Below are positions 18,120 to 27,509 of a stretch of 64,000 bases of DNA, piece by piece. Under the pieces are notes generated by a model that saw only the letters and a program-made list of their open reading frames with translations, made no database searches and was not told the origin of the DNA. This DNA comes from JAWKNZ01 sp041391425. GTDB lineage: Bacteria > Bdellovibrionota_B > Oligoflexia > Oligoflexales > JAWKNZ01. The translations under genes and the position numbers were made by a program. The stretch's first letter is position 1. Every line of letters starts with the position of its first letter. The stretch lies in NCBI GenBank assembly GCA_041391425.1, contig JAWKNZ010000009.1:124001-188000 (forward strand). Direction: 5' to 3'.

Positions 18120-19508
18120 TTAATTGCCTCCAGTTATTAAGTTGGTATTTTGATTGTTGCCAAATCTTGCGGTTAAAAAAGCACTTTGTCCATTAAGATT
18201 TGACATAGTGTTTTCTAAAGCAGCAAATTGTTTTGTAATTCTTGCTCTCGTTTTTTCTAGGCGGTCGGTTTGACGATCTATCTCTTGATCCTGCGCTGTT
18301 ATTTGATGTTGGAGTGTCGAAGTATGAGTTTTTATTATTCCACCGTCGTAGCTTGTTAAGCCTTTTACTGCGTTACTTAATTTCTTTGCTACTCCTTCTC
18401 CAGCCTCAGTAGAAGAAAATAGCTCCATTACCTCATTGTAGTTTTTGGTGAGTGCTTGGCGAACTTTGTTCTCATCGACTTCTAAAACGCCTGTTTTGGC
18501 ATTTGTAGTAACTCCGATTTGTGCTAAGGATTGAAATCTACCAGATTTACTAACTGGAGAGCTTACTGCAGATTGTAAACGTCTGACGACTGTGCGTGTG
18601 TCCGAGTCGAAACGTCTAGACTGATTTGGAGCGTTCTCTCCTTGGTCGACTTTGCCCTCTGGCGTCGCTTGTCCGCCATTAGCAAAGTTTAGAATTTTGT
18701 TATAGCCATCAGTGAATTGTTTTATACTTTCTAGACTGCTGTCAATATCTTCCCGCACTGTTAGGCTTACTTTGGTTCCAGGTTCTGCTTTTTTTAGGTT
18801 GATATTGATGCCATCAAGTAAATCATTTAAGGTGTTTTTGTTACTAGTGATTGGAACATCTTCAAAAAGAAGGTCGACGTCTTTGCCCTTCTTAATATTT
18901 TTAAACTCCAAAAATGTTGTATCTTCATCGATATGAATTGCGGTTGCTGCACCTGTTTCTACACTTGATACTAACAGACGAAATGGATCTTCTATTTCAC
19001 CCGTATTGATGATTTGAGCCTTATATTCTTCGCTACTGTCATTTATTTTTTGAGCTACATCTTTTAAAGTTGAGCCCGGATCAATTGTGACATCAATTAA
19101 TTCGCCATTATCTTTTTCAATGGAAAGGAAGCCAAAGCCAACAGGGGTATTGTTTATATCTGGAAAGCCGAAGGCAAGATGTTTTTCGGCCTGGGCAAGG
19201 CCTCGAACTTCGAAGTCATAATTTCCCTTTGCTACTGTTCCTGAAATTGCAGCATCCAATATATCTGGATGGCTTGATTCAGCGATAAATTTATTAAATC
19301 CCGAAGGTAGTGATAATCCGTCGGTAGCGCTACGAAATTTTTCTAAAAGGCCTCCCAGTGACGCATACTCATTTTTCTCATTTATAAACTGACTGCGTAC
19401 TCTCTTAGCTCGTTCGAGAGGCACACTTTGGGCTTCCATGATCTTGTCGATCACAGGGTTTTGTTGTCCGACTCATAGGCCAGTTGTTGTGGTGCTGCCT
19501 ATTTTCAT
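18120..19508 (-). pseudogene. fliD: Flagellar hook-associated protein 2 gene with in-frame TGA
   Basis: FliD caps the flagellar filament and helps flagellin fold. The conserved body is intact: RGLAQAEKHLAFGF (the FliD N-terminal domain), then the C-terminal domain with RRLQSAVSSPV, LAQIGVTTNAKTGVLEVDE and the terminal coiled coil IDRQTDRLEKTRARITKQFAALE. A strong AGGAGG precedes ATG 19508, which starts MKIGSTTTTGL. Codon 12 (19473-19475) is then TGA, followed in the same frame by VGQQNPVIDKIMEAQ. The family normally has TGLxSGxD-like sequence here, so this is a nonsense mutation in an otherwise complete gene. A weak restart at GTG 19454 would drop the N-terminal segment needed for capping. 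Confidence 0.8.
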
Positions 19509-19732
19509 AAACCTCCTAATTTATACTTGAACAGCTTAACTTAATAATATTAATTGGTTATTATATTAATTGTTGCCCCTCAGTTTAGTTATCGGCATCC
19601 TAAACTGAAATTTGAAAATATCTTTCTACGGGTCTATTTGTGGTTGTTTTGCCCGTATATATAGTTTTTCTAGCGTGTAATTTCATAGGGTTTACCCATT
19701 TGGCTTTGGGCAATTAGTGCTAATAAACCGTA

Positions 19733-19945
19733 ATGACTAATTTGAATTTCCATGAAGCGAGGAAGGTTATACGGATTGAGACCTTTTTCTTAAAATCAAA
19801 TGATTACAATTGTTTAATTTTTGATAAACTTGCTTTTGCCCCAATGTTTTGCAGGCGCTATGATGGTAACGAAGATTTTAGAGTTTTTGGCCGGGCTTTT
19901 TATAGTGTCGTTTTGGTGAAAATAGAGCTGAAGTTTTTTGACTAA
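19733..19945 (+). CDS. Small ORF of doubtful reality
   Basis: Seventy codons with an aromatic-rich second half (FRVFGRAFYSVVLVKIELKFF) that is plausible protein sequence. There is no good ribosome-binding site and no family match. It may be a remnant of a longer gene, given the decayed surroundings. Confidence 0.25.
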   Translation: MTNLNFHEARKVIRIETFFLKSNDYNCLIFDKLAFAPMFCRRYDGNEDFRVFGRAFYSVVLVKIELKFFD

Positions 19946-20051
19946 GCCTTTAATTTTAAATAATAAAAATGACATTAGAAAAATTATTCTAATGATTTAT
20001 CTAATTACTTCCGAGTAGTTTATTAGATAGACGCTTGGAGGTCCTTAAAAG

Positions 20052-20165
20052 ATGACGCCACTGAAAAAAAATCAGCGTCATATACAAGAACGAATGCTAT
20101 ATGGCAGCCTTTGGGGGCTTTTTTGTGTATCCTTTCCTTATCAGAATATTCTTATTCTGCAGTGA
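20052..20165 (+). pseudogene. 5' fragment of a decayed membrane-protein gene
   Basis: An ATG at 20052 preceded by GGAGG opens a 37-codon frame with a basic start (LKKNQRHIQERM) and a hydrophobic segment (YGSLWGLFCVSFPY), then ends at TGA. In the next frame the sequence continues as AVRVCPSYPRKTWPITGSFF before another stop. A proper ribosome-binding site with no surviving product suggests a dead gene. Its family was not recognised. Confidence 0.35.
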
Positions 20166-20374
20166 GAGTCTGTCCTTCTTATCCACGTAAAACTTGGCCA
20201 ATTACCGGCAGTTTCTTTTGACTGCTCCTGCACATTGCCCAATTTTAGATATTTCTTCTGTAAAATATTTCAAGGATGCGAAGAAAATTAGAGAATCTAG
20301 TAGGTTAAGATAATATCTGCTAAAACCACGGGTAAACTTCTGAAAAGGGAGGAGCCATTTAAGCCCTTAACCCT

Positions 20375-21098
20375 TTAATCCAGAATCTGGTAGTTCCAGT
20401 CAATTGGAGGTAGATTCTTTGAGCGTAAAAAAAATTATTCGCTTTCGAAAAAGGCTTTGAGCCCAAAACCTCTATGTGCTGAAAGGGGCGATGGATGCAC
20501 AGATTCAATCACATGATGCTTTCTTCATCAATCCTTGCTCCTTTCTTTTGAGCCGACGCTCCTCACAGGATGAAAACAAGATTATTTCTTTCATTTAATG
20601 AGGCTATCGCAGCATCAGTAAATTCTTCCCCAACCTCGCTTTGATGTGAAGCTGCTTGTCCGCTTCTACAGTCAGAACGGAATTTAGCAATAAGACGCCT
20701 TGATCTGCCTAGCATTTAAGAAAGCTATGAGGCGGGTTTAATTCTAGGTCAGATTCTAACTTTATAAATGTTCATAAGTGAGGAGGGGAATATGTATTCC
20801 TGGTTTAACTGAAAGTTTAAACCATGAGCTGGCCAGGCTGTGGGTATGGGTCTTGGCCTATTATGACAACTTTAACAGTATCGAATGGAGTACAGTTAAA
20901 TGCGGCGAAGACTTCGTTACTAGGAGGGAAAATAATTTTTTTATTTCTGACTTCTTGTTGAGGAATTTTTTTAGATTGTGCATATGTGGCTTGTCAAATT
21001 CACCGCCAATTATTTCTTTCCCATTTGGCCTCTATGCTGATGCCGTAATTTTTATTTACTTGACTTAGGCTATCTGTTTTATTGGCCTCAAATGGCAT
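20375..21098 (-). pseudogene. ung: Uracil-DNA glycosylase (family 1) pseudogene
   Basis: Ung removes uracil from DNA in base-excision repair. Reading the minus strand across frames recovers nearly the whole protein. It starts with AGGAGG and ATG 21098, then SIEAKW, EFDKPHMHNLKKFL, IFPPSNEVFAAFNCTPF, VKVVIIGQDPY (the catalytic motif, with GQDPYH changed to GQDPYP), then SVKPGIHIPP, SLMNIYK and LESDL. It continues with ADQGVLLLNSVLTVEA, GEEFTDAAIASLNE, FIL-stop-GASAQKKGA, HPSPLSAHRGF, GSKPFSKAN and PPIDW near the stop at 20375. There are about six or more frameshifts. Further lesions are a TAG after LKC and a TGA at the Trp of the ILWG motif. The 724-base span is close to the normal 225-codon gene, so decay is recent and point-like. 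Confidence 0.88.
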
Positions 21099-21210
21099 CT
21101 ATGCCTCCTAATAGGTGTTGGTATCAAATCTAGAGTTTATTTTAAAATCGCCACACATAATCTTATCTAGGCACGGAAAAGTATATTTGTTTTGCTCCCC
21201 TTAATAATCA

Positions 21211-21372
21211 GGCGGTTTTGAAGCTGCTACACCTCCTCTTGACGACTTTAAACAGTTGGCTATCACTTTGTCAAATATAGAACTTTTTGAGTCATTTATG
21301 CATCATCTATATAATATTTTGCTGAATGAAAATGAAGTGTGTCTTGAAATCTATGCTACACAATGGGTTTAA
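21211..21372 (+). other. Open coding-like fragment without start
   Basis: Fifty-three sense codons after in-frame stops, with a helical look (DDFKQLAITLSNIELFESF, then LYNILLNENEV). It faintly recalls TrpR-type repressors, which is a guess. It has no start codon or ribosome-binding site and probably is a relic. Confidence 0.2.
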
Positions 21373-21500
21373 GAATTTAATTGTTAGCTATTATAATCTC
21401 TCACATTTTGCGGGGGGTTGATAGGTTGTTATGGATGTATTCAAATTGCTGATAAATGATGCATTTTAGCATACCGTAATGAGTAGAAAGATTTGATGAG

Positions 21501-21686
21501 TTATGTGTTGACGTTTCATTTCCTACTACGAGCCAAACTCCTGAGTCACAACGTTGTCAGGATTTCCTCGAAAAATTATCCTCAATGTACATCTAGTACA
21601 CCTCCGGTAATTTTTGAAACCCTTCCTAGCTGCGATTTTCAAGTATTTGTCTCTCGCTACGAAAATGAAACGTCAACACGCCCTAG
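21501..21686 (-). mobile_element. MITE-like element, family A, copy 3
   Basis: Inverted relative to the other four copies. The right end is intact (CACGCCCTAG); the left end is degraded (TTATGTGTTGACG). The middle hairpin and the TGTACATCTAGTACA core are kept. It lies about 50 bases beyond the 3' end of the ASST-like pseudogene. Confidence 0.8.
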
Positions 21687-21739
21687 TGAAAAATATGGTG
21701 ATTGCTAATCATTTTTTTAAGGGAATCGCAAAGAGTGGT

Positions 21740-23241
21740 TTAAGGAAAAGGTAGGCTTTTGAGGTAGTTGTCTGTGTTGATGGAATCTAATGGTATTGCA
21801 CGGTAACCAGGACTTTTTGTGAAGAAAATAACTTGCATTTTTCCAAGTTCTTCTTGGTTTTCAGGATTGAATTCGATTAAGTAATCGCTTCGTGTTGTTG
21901 GTTTTTCTTGTTCTCCAATTACGTTTGGCGATACAAAATAAGCTAGAAGATTGCCATTATTTACTGCTACGATCGATCCTCTATCTTTACTGAAATATGG
22001 TGATTTTTTGGGAAATTGCCATACGAAATGAGCTTTTTTACCTTTAAGGCGTAGGGCTAATATTCGACTTCTTTTTTGGCTAAAGCCATTATCAAATAAG
22101 ATTAGATTTTTATTTTTATCTATAATTGGAGAATGTTGGAAATCAAAACGTGCTTTACCAGAGGCAATAAAGTCATTATCTGCACTTGAACCTACAGACC
22201 ATATTTTTTTTAGATTTTTTTTCCTTAATAAGGCGATCTGACTGAGATGACGAAAGCTAATTAAATAACCCCAAGGGGTGTCTCTAAGGCCGTTGCCATG
22301 CGTAAAGTCATGATCCGCGTTATCTTGCCCCCAACTAGTGAAGTAGCTTCTTTTTCTGATTCTTCTTGCCACTTCGTTTCAAAGGGATTGAAGTCAGTGG
22401 AGAAATCTTTAAGAATTTTTGGTCTGCGATCTTTGATATATGTACGCATGATGGTTGTTATTATAAATGTTTTTTCAGAGCCGAAATTGTTTGTTCGGTA
22501 GCCTAAGCTTGTTGCGAAAGACTCGCCATTATAGGCAATGAAGTCATGATGGATAGGCACCATTTTTTCATTAGCAATATCGACGAAGTGCTTTGATCTA
22601 CCTTTATAGTCATAGACTATAAAGGTAGATTCTCGTTTCCCTAAAAGTAAGCCATATTCGCCGCTTCCTAATGGTTCAACTACTGGGTAACCATTAAAAG
22701 CGTTACCTTTATTATCTATTGGAACGTAGACTGCTATAATTTCTCCAAGTTTATTTACGACCATACTAAAACAAAATCTTGTCTTGTTCTTAAATGGTTG
22801 ATCTGCTTTTAAAGTTGGGTTGTCAGGATTGTAAAATCTACTGCGTGGTAGTGCTCCTCCTAGGAGGTAGAATGGTGCGCTGAATTTTCCAGACACCTTA
22901 GTTTTTATTAGGTTGAAGGCCTTAGGTAAAGGAGAATTTGTCGTTTCTTTATGAATTATTTGATATATTCCTTTCTGATTTTTTTGATAGAAGTATGTAG
23001 GTAATTGGTAGGAGGGTGGGATGTATGTTACTTGCGTATGGTTTTTTGTATAAATAATGTTATTTGCTTTAAAGAATCCAATTTCTGGATGACCATAAAT
23101 GATCTCTTCATTCTTTGTATTTTTTAAATTTATTGTACGGATGAATTGTTGATTCAATTTACGATAGAATTTTTCACTTTCCTTTGCAAAGATATGTTGA
23201 GAAATCATCAAACCGAAAATTAGAGCTACTCTATAAATCAT
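21740..23241 (-). pseudogene. Arylsulfotransferase-like exported protein, frameshifted
   Basis: Two overlapping frames make one protein of about 500 residues. Part 1 (23241 to about 22345) has a signal peptide (YRVALIFGLMISQHIFA). It continues with FYNPDNPTLKADQPF, VYDYKGRSKHFVDI and IHHDFIAYNGE, the repeated-blade style of bacterial arylsulfotransferases (ASST), which move sulfuryl groups in the periplasm. Part 2 continues with WGQDNADHDFTHGNGL and WGYLISFRHLSQI, the ASST His-containing blade, down to 21740. The junction lies at a run of five G (22326-22330), where one base appears lost. The start overlaps the upstream CYTH-like gene by 4 bases, so it belongs to that operon. The sulfotransferase role is inferred from the blade pattern only. 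Confidence 0.65.
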
Positions 23242-24356
23242 TGTCGATTCTCCATTATTCTGGCGTATTTATACTGTGTGGGTAATGGATTAGAAAAATG
23301 TAGTTTTTTTATTGCCATGCTAATTATAGCTTTAAGACGTTTTTGATCCTCTTCCAGAGATTTTTTAGCATTAATTGCTTTTTTTTGGCTTAGAGATTCT
23401 AACTCACTTTGAGGGGTTATGTTTGCTAAGAGGTTTATAAATGTTGAAGTGTTACGATCTGCTTCGATTTCTATTTCTAAAAGCCTTGTTTTTTGCGTGT
23501 TTCCATTATTATAAGTCCAGCGAGAAAGATCTAAGCTAATAATGAAAACGTGATCGGGATTTGCGCCCCAATGCCAAGGATTATTTTTCATAGTGACATG
23601 AGTGCGATAGCGTACTGTTTCAACTGTGGCTACAGTGGTTAAATCGGGATTTTTTTTAGAAAGAACTTGCTCCACAATCTGCATCGGTAACATTTTGAAT
23701 TTTTTATAGATTCCAGATATTGCATAGCCTAAAAATGACTGAATAGGCCATGGAGGAGGTGGTGCATCGGATTTTAAGATAAAGGGATCGGCTTCATTGC
23801 GAAATTCAAAGCGAGATTCATTGACTAGAATAGCGCCTTCCTCTTCGAAGGTTTGATATGAGCGTTTAAATTGAACTTCACAACGAGTTGGATCGAATGT
23901 GCTTATGAATGGAATAAACTTATAACCGCTATAGTTCTTCAAGCTATTCCATCGATAGCGAAGTCGGTATGATGATTTTTTTCTGAGAATATCTAGATTC
24001 TTTGTGTCTAAATAAAAATCTTTAAAGACAAATGGGGTCAATTCACTTTTAAGTTCATACTTGCTTTTGAATAAGAGTGGGAATTTTAATTTGTTATTTT
24101 TTCCAAATGTTTTTAGCTCTTGATTTATACTCTGTAGAATATTTTTGATGGTAATTTCTTCATTAAATAAGAATGCAATTTTGTATTCGAATTCTTGTCT
24201 TTCAGGTGTCCCAGCAATTTTATATTCAGTGCTAGCAATAGCCATACTATTGCTCAAACAATAGAAACATAATAACAGAAATGAGATGATGTCAATGTAT
24301 TTAAATTTAATATGCTTATCTTTCATTATGGATTTAATTGTAACATTTTTCTGCAA
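23238..24356 (-). CDS. Exported CYTH-like (triphosphate tunnel fold) protein
   Basis: The protein has an N-terminal signal or membrane segment (IISFLLLCFYCLSNSMAIAS, about residues 23-42). Charged strand motifs of the CYTH/VTC tunnel fold follow: RLRYRW, EVQFKRSY, ESRFEFR and LLEIEIEADRNTS. Such folds bind polyphosphate or triphosphates with rings of Arg/Lys and Glu. Here the domain would lie outside the inner membrane, unusual for a triphosphatase. The C-terminus is helical. The gene is 52 bases downstream of the DUF4956 gene and overlaps the ASST-like gene, so it is likely cotranscribed. The 372-residue start may be later (MKDKHIKF). Function is unproven; the fold is an inference from motif pattern. 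Confidence 0.55.
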   Translation of the reverse strand: MQKNVTIKSIMKDKHIKFKYIDIISFLLLCFYCLSNSMAIASTEYKIAGTPERQEFEYKIAFLFNEEITIKNILQSINQELKTFGKNNKLKFPLLFKSKYELKSELTPFVFKDFYLDTKNLDILRKKSSYRLRYRWNSLKNYSGYKFIPFISTFDPTRCEVQFKRSYQTFEEEGAILVNESRFEFRNEADPFILKSDAPPPPWPIQSFLGYAISGIYKKFKMLPMQIVEQVLSKKNPDLTTVATVETVRYRTHVTMKNNPWHWGANPDHVFIISLDLSRWTYNNGNTQKTRLLEIEIEADRNTSTFINLLANITPQSELESLSQKKAINAKKSLEEDQKRLKAIISMAIKKLHFSNPLPTQYKYARIMENRQ

Positions 24357-24408
24357 ATATTTTTCTATAAGTTTTTTTGTTTTATTTTTAATTACAATAA
24401 TCTGTGTT

Positions 24409-25113
24409 TTAAACTGCGAATATTGCAGGAGTGCTGTTTAAGGCTTGAACGCTTTCGACGCCTGTTTCGCTCCTTAAATATGATTGGATTGAATCAAGGG
24501 CTTCGCAATTTTTAGTTTCTACCTGGTAAACATAGGTTTTCTGTCTGATTTTAGAATCAAATATAATGTTGATGCGATTGTAGTTAATAGTTGATTTTTT
24601 AAGAGAATTTTCAACTTTCGCTACAATATTTTTCTCGTTTGATTCAGGTATATTAATGCGGATGATGGACTCAATTCTCTTTTTGACGCCGTATTGTGAA
24701 AATTTAAGAAAGAAAGACATAGATCCAATAGTAATAGTAATTGCAATTGCAGCTAGGTATGAACCACTCCCACAAGCCATGCCGATGCAAAGGGCCCAGA
24801 AGATATAAACTGCATCAATGGGAGATTTCAGAGCATTGCGGAAGCGTATAATACTAAAAGCTCCTATTAGACCGAATGCTCGTGCTAAGTTGTTACCAAT
24901 TAAAAGAGTCAAAATACTAGATAGAGAGGAAAATAGGAAAAATGAGTGAATGAAAGCAGTGCTGTAAGAGTTACTCAGTTGTGATTTTTGATAGATCCAA
25001 GTTGCGGGAAAAGATAATAAAAAGGGAATTATTAATGCAAGTGTTATCTCGATTAATCCTACTGAATTTGAGTCTGTTACCAATAATGCATTTAGTAATA
25101 CGTCAGTATTCAT
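24409..25113 (-). CDS. DUF4956 family membrane protein
   Basis: The 234-residue inner-membrane protein has about four hydrophobic helices in the first 145 residues. The family core is GLIGAFSIIRFRNALKSP followed by DAVYIFWALCIGMACGSG. The C-terminal 90 residues are soluble and beta-alpha in style. DUF4956 proteins are known to sit next to VTC-type polyphosphate polymerases, as here (the VTC gene ends 140 bases upstream). That supports a joint role at the membrane, perhaps moving or anchoring the polymer. The biochemical function of the family is not established. Confidence 0.85.
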   Translation of the reverse strand: MNTDVLLNALLVTDSNSVGLIEITLALIIPFLLSFPATWIYQKSQLSNSYSTAFIHSFFLFSSLSSILTLLIGNNLARAFGLIGAFSIIRFRNALKSPIDAVYIFWALCIGMACGSGSYLAAIAITITIGSMSFFLKFSQYGVKKRIESIIRINIPESNEKNIVAKVENSLKKSTINYNRINIIFDSKIRQKTYVYQVETKNCEALDSIQSYLRSETGVESVQALNSTPAIFAV

Positions 25114-25253
25114 ATGATGATCCTATCTACGTAATTAATATTTTTTAAAATTTAATTTTATTGGCTTTACTTTTTTGTTATGAATTTGCATGCTAAATTA
25201 TTTCCTTGGCACATAGATAATGCTTGGTAAATGAGTTTTGATATCAAAAATTT

Positions 25254-25970
25254 CTAATATACAATAGAATTATCTCTATAATTTTCATATAATGCATCTA
25301 TTGTTTCAGCGTATTTGGAGATCCTCACCTGTTCAGCTCGAATCAGTTTTAATTCTTTTTGTATAAATTTAGGAATATTATTCCCAGGTGTTTTTATTTC
25401 ACAAACAATTAAATTTTCCGGCATCAATCGATAGGTGTCTATAGTACTTTGTGTTACGACTAATATATTTTTCGGCAAGGAACAAATATTACTATCAAAA
25501 TTAACGCGGATTTTTCCTTTCTCCATGTAATCACATTCGTAAGCTTCTCGTTCATAATAAATGTTGGCTACGTGCTGTAGCCCTTCATTATTATATAATA
25601 TTTGAAAAATTCTTGGGTCTTGAATTGTGTACCAATATTTAGGCTGTAATAAATTGATATTAAATTTTAGTGGGATTCTTATTTTGTTCTGTCTATCTTT
25701 ACTTTTTAACTTAGCTTCTATAAACGAATCTAAATTGCTTATAAGTTTATTACTATACGATCGAATTCTTATTTTGTGGTGTGAAAATTCTCCATCTTTT
25801 TTTTGATGGTAAGCATCTAATGCTGGTGTATCAAAGTATGCACTAAATATTGGATATTGATTGATTTCAGGTAAAAGATTTTGATCTCTTTTAAACATCA
25901 TTTGGCATCTTTGGCGAAATATTTCAAATTGCCAATTGTTTAATATAAATTTTGTTTCTATACGTATCAT
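25254..25970 (-). CDS. VTC-domain polyphosphate polymerase-like protein
   Basis: The 238 residues cover one VTC catalytic domain. The domain in its yeast homologue Vtc4 makes inorganic polyphosphate from ATP inside a tunnel of basic residues. The expected tunnel residues can be read: E5 and K7 (ETKFIL), R68 and R70 (KIRIRSY), E85 and K87 (IEAKLK), R98, R141 (YEREAYE), R155 (IRVNFDS), and E191 and K193 (CEIKTPG). The conserved YFDTPALDAYHQKKDG is also present. There is no membrane segment, so the partner DUF4956 protein probably tethers it. It overlaps the upstream exported gene by 4 bases. Product identity (polyphosphate) is inferred from the family. Confidence 0.82.
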   Translation of the reverse strand: MIRIETKFILNNWQFEIFRQRCQMMFKRDQNLLPEINQYPIFSAYFDTPALDAYHQKKDGEFSHHKIRIRSYSNKLISNLDSFIEAKLKSKDRQNKIRIPLKFNINLLQPKYWYTIQDPRIFQILYNNEGLQHVANIYYEREAYECDYMEKGKIRVNFDSNICSLPKNILVVTQSTIDTYRLMPENLIVCEIKTPGNNIPKFIQKELKLIRAEQVRISKYAETIDALYENYRDNSIVY

Positions 25971-27169
25971 ATTTTCTCATACCCTAGACTAACTGATGAA
26001 AATATTTTCCTTTCATCAATTCTTCTTCTACTATTGAAAAGATTAATGCCCAGATTGTAAGGGACTCTACTTATAATTGTGTTAGTGTGGAGATTAAATA
26101 AGACTAAGCTATACATTTCATCTGAATTAAACTCTCTCCAAGTTAGTATGTTATTATGTAAAGCTAATGATCGATTTTTTGAGTGATTGTCCTTAAATTC
26201 ATAAATAGTTTTTATTAATGTTCTTTTTTTGAATAGTTGAATTTTTTGCCTACCGTCTTCCAATGTAATTGCTATAATTTCTTTATTGGTCTTATAAATA
26301 GTTTCACTTATAGTCTCAGGTAGATTGATCTTTTGGATTGAATTGTCCAATCCTTTGAAAAAGTTTTTTCTTTTGATGGTCAATTGAAAAATTTCATGCG
26401 GGTTTTTTGTGATCATTAGGCATCTAAGCTGTCTACCTTTATGGCATGAAAATTCTGATATTTTATAAGGATCTCTTCTTTTTTCTATATGTTTCCACAC
26501 TTTTAAATGCTTTAATGGATTAAATACTTCTATGGAAGACTTTGTTTTTAAATTGGTGGCTTTTAGAATATTGATATTCATTCCCGATGTTAATTTATCG
26601 GCTTTGGTTATTAGCCTGAATTTTTTTACTTTTATAAAATTAAAATAATAGCCATCCCAATTTTCAAAAATATTTTGAACTAATTTTTGATTCTTATTAT
26701 TTTTGGTAATTCCACTATTTTCAATATTGCCGTTGCTGTCAAGCTGGACCAAATAGCCGCTTTTTGGATGTAAGTAAGAAATTCCGGTAGAAGTATTTGA
26801 TATATTGACTTGTCCTCTTAATGGCTGATTTATGATTCGAGGGATATGCATCCACTCGGTGTAGCCGTTCTTATTAAATTTGTAAATGATAGGCAATGGA
26901 TCTGCTTCTTGTCTTTCTCCATATTCATCAAGCAGTTGATCTGATAAGTAGACTACAAAGTATATAGGTGATTGAAGCGTGATTTTTTCTTCTTTAAATA
27001 ATGATACTGGTTTGAACTCATTTGGAATTTGATCATTTGGTAATGTGGAAGGAAATCCAGAGAGCGCTATCTCTCCTAAGCTGGCACCATATGATACCTG
27101 AGCTGTGTCGAAGTATAAGACACAACTTTTAGTTATTAATACAATTGAAATTAATTTTGCCAATTTCAT
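25967..27169 (-). CDS. Exported protein at the head of the VTC cluster
   Basis: The start is taken as ATG 27169, which gives a clean N-terminal signal (KLAKLISIVLITKSCVLYF); an open frame reaches 27226. The mature 380 residues are beta-rich with repeated short blades (YKFNKNGYTEW, YLHPKSGYLVQLDSNGNI, VFNPLKHLKVW, LFNLHTNTIISRVPY). This suggests a beta-propeller, perhaps distantly like the ASST-like protein at the other end of the cluster. No catalytic motif is recognisable. It overlaps the VTC gene by 4 bases (translational coupling). A periplasmic or surface location is inferred from the signal. Confidence 0.6.
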   Translation of the reverse strand: MKLAKLISIVLITKSCVLYFDTAQVSYGASLGEIALSGFPSTLPNDQIPNEFKPVSLFKEEKITLQSPIYFVVYLSDQLLDEYGERQEADPLPIIYKFNKNGYTEWMHIPRIINQPLRGQVNISNTSTGISYLHPKSGYLVQLDSNGNIENSGITKNNKNQKLVQNIFENWDGYYFNFIKVKKFRLITKADKLTSGMNINILKATNLKTKSSIEVFNPLKHLKVWKHIEKRRDPYKISEFSCHKGRQLRCLMITKNPHEIFQLTIKRKNFFKGLDNSIQKINLPETISETIYKTNKEIIAITLEDGRQKIQLFKKRTLIKTIYEFKDNHSKNRSLALHNNILTWREFNSDEMYSLVLFNLHTNTIISRVPYNLGINLFNSRRRIDERKIFSSVSLGYEKI

Positions 27170-27296
27170 AGCTATATTATATATGGCTGGTCGTTGATGA
27201 CTAAACAGGAAAAGCTTTCCTCCCACAAATATCTTATTTTGAGATGTTTTGTTTTACTTAACTTAACATAACATTCCTGATTGGAGTGCTGGATTT

Positions 27297-27392
27297 TCCG
27301 TTATTCTGAACTGAAAGCGAAGAGTCTCTAGCTATTTGCTCATGTTTACAAATTTCACGATGCTTCGTTTCATTCAATATGATGGGTCTGCA
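27297..27392. repeat. Degenerate copy of the GATCCTTCGCTTC hairpin repeat
   Basis: TTATTCTGAACTGAAAGCGA and, about 60 bases on, GATGCTTCGTTTCATTCA are diverged inverted matches of the hairpin carried by the family C element at 5386-5559. It sits in the 340-base gap between the VTC cluster and the DUF1302 gene; the rest of that gap shows nothing recognisable. Confidence 0.5.
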
Positions 27393-27509
27393 CCTATATG
27401 AATAAGAATGAGCAAGAGGCTTACTCTTAGGTAGATTTTGCCTTGGTGTCAGAAGGGTTGGAGAATATTTTCGATTTTTACAAGGAATTATTTGATTAAG
27501 GAAAGAAGC

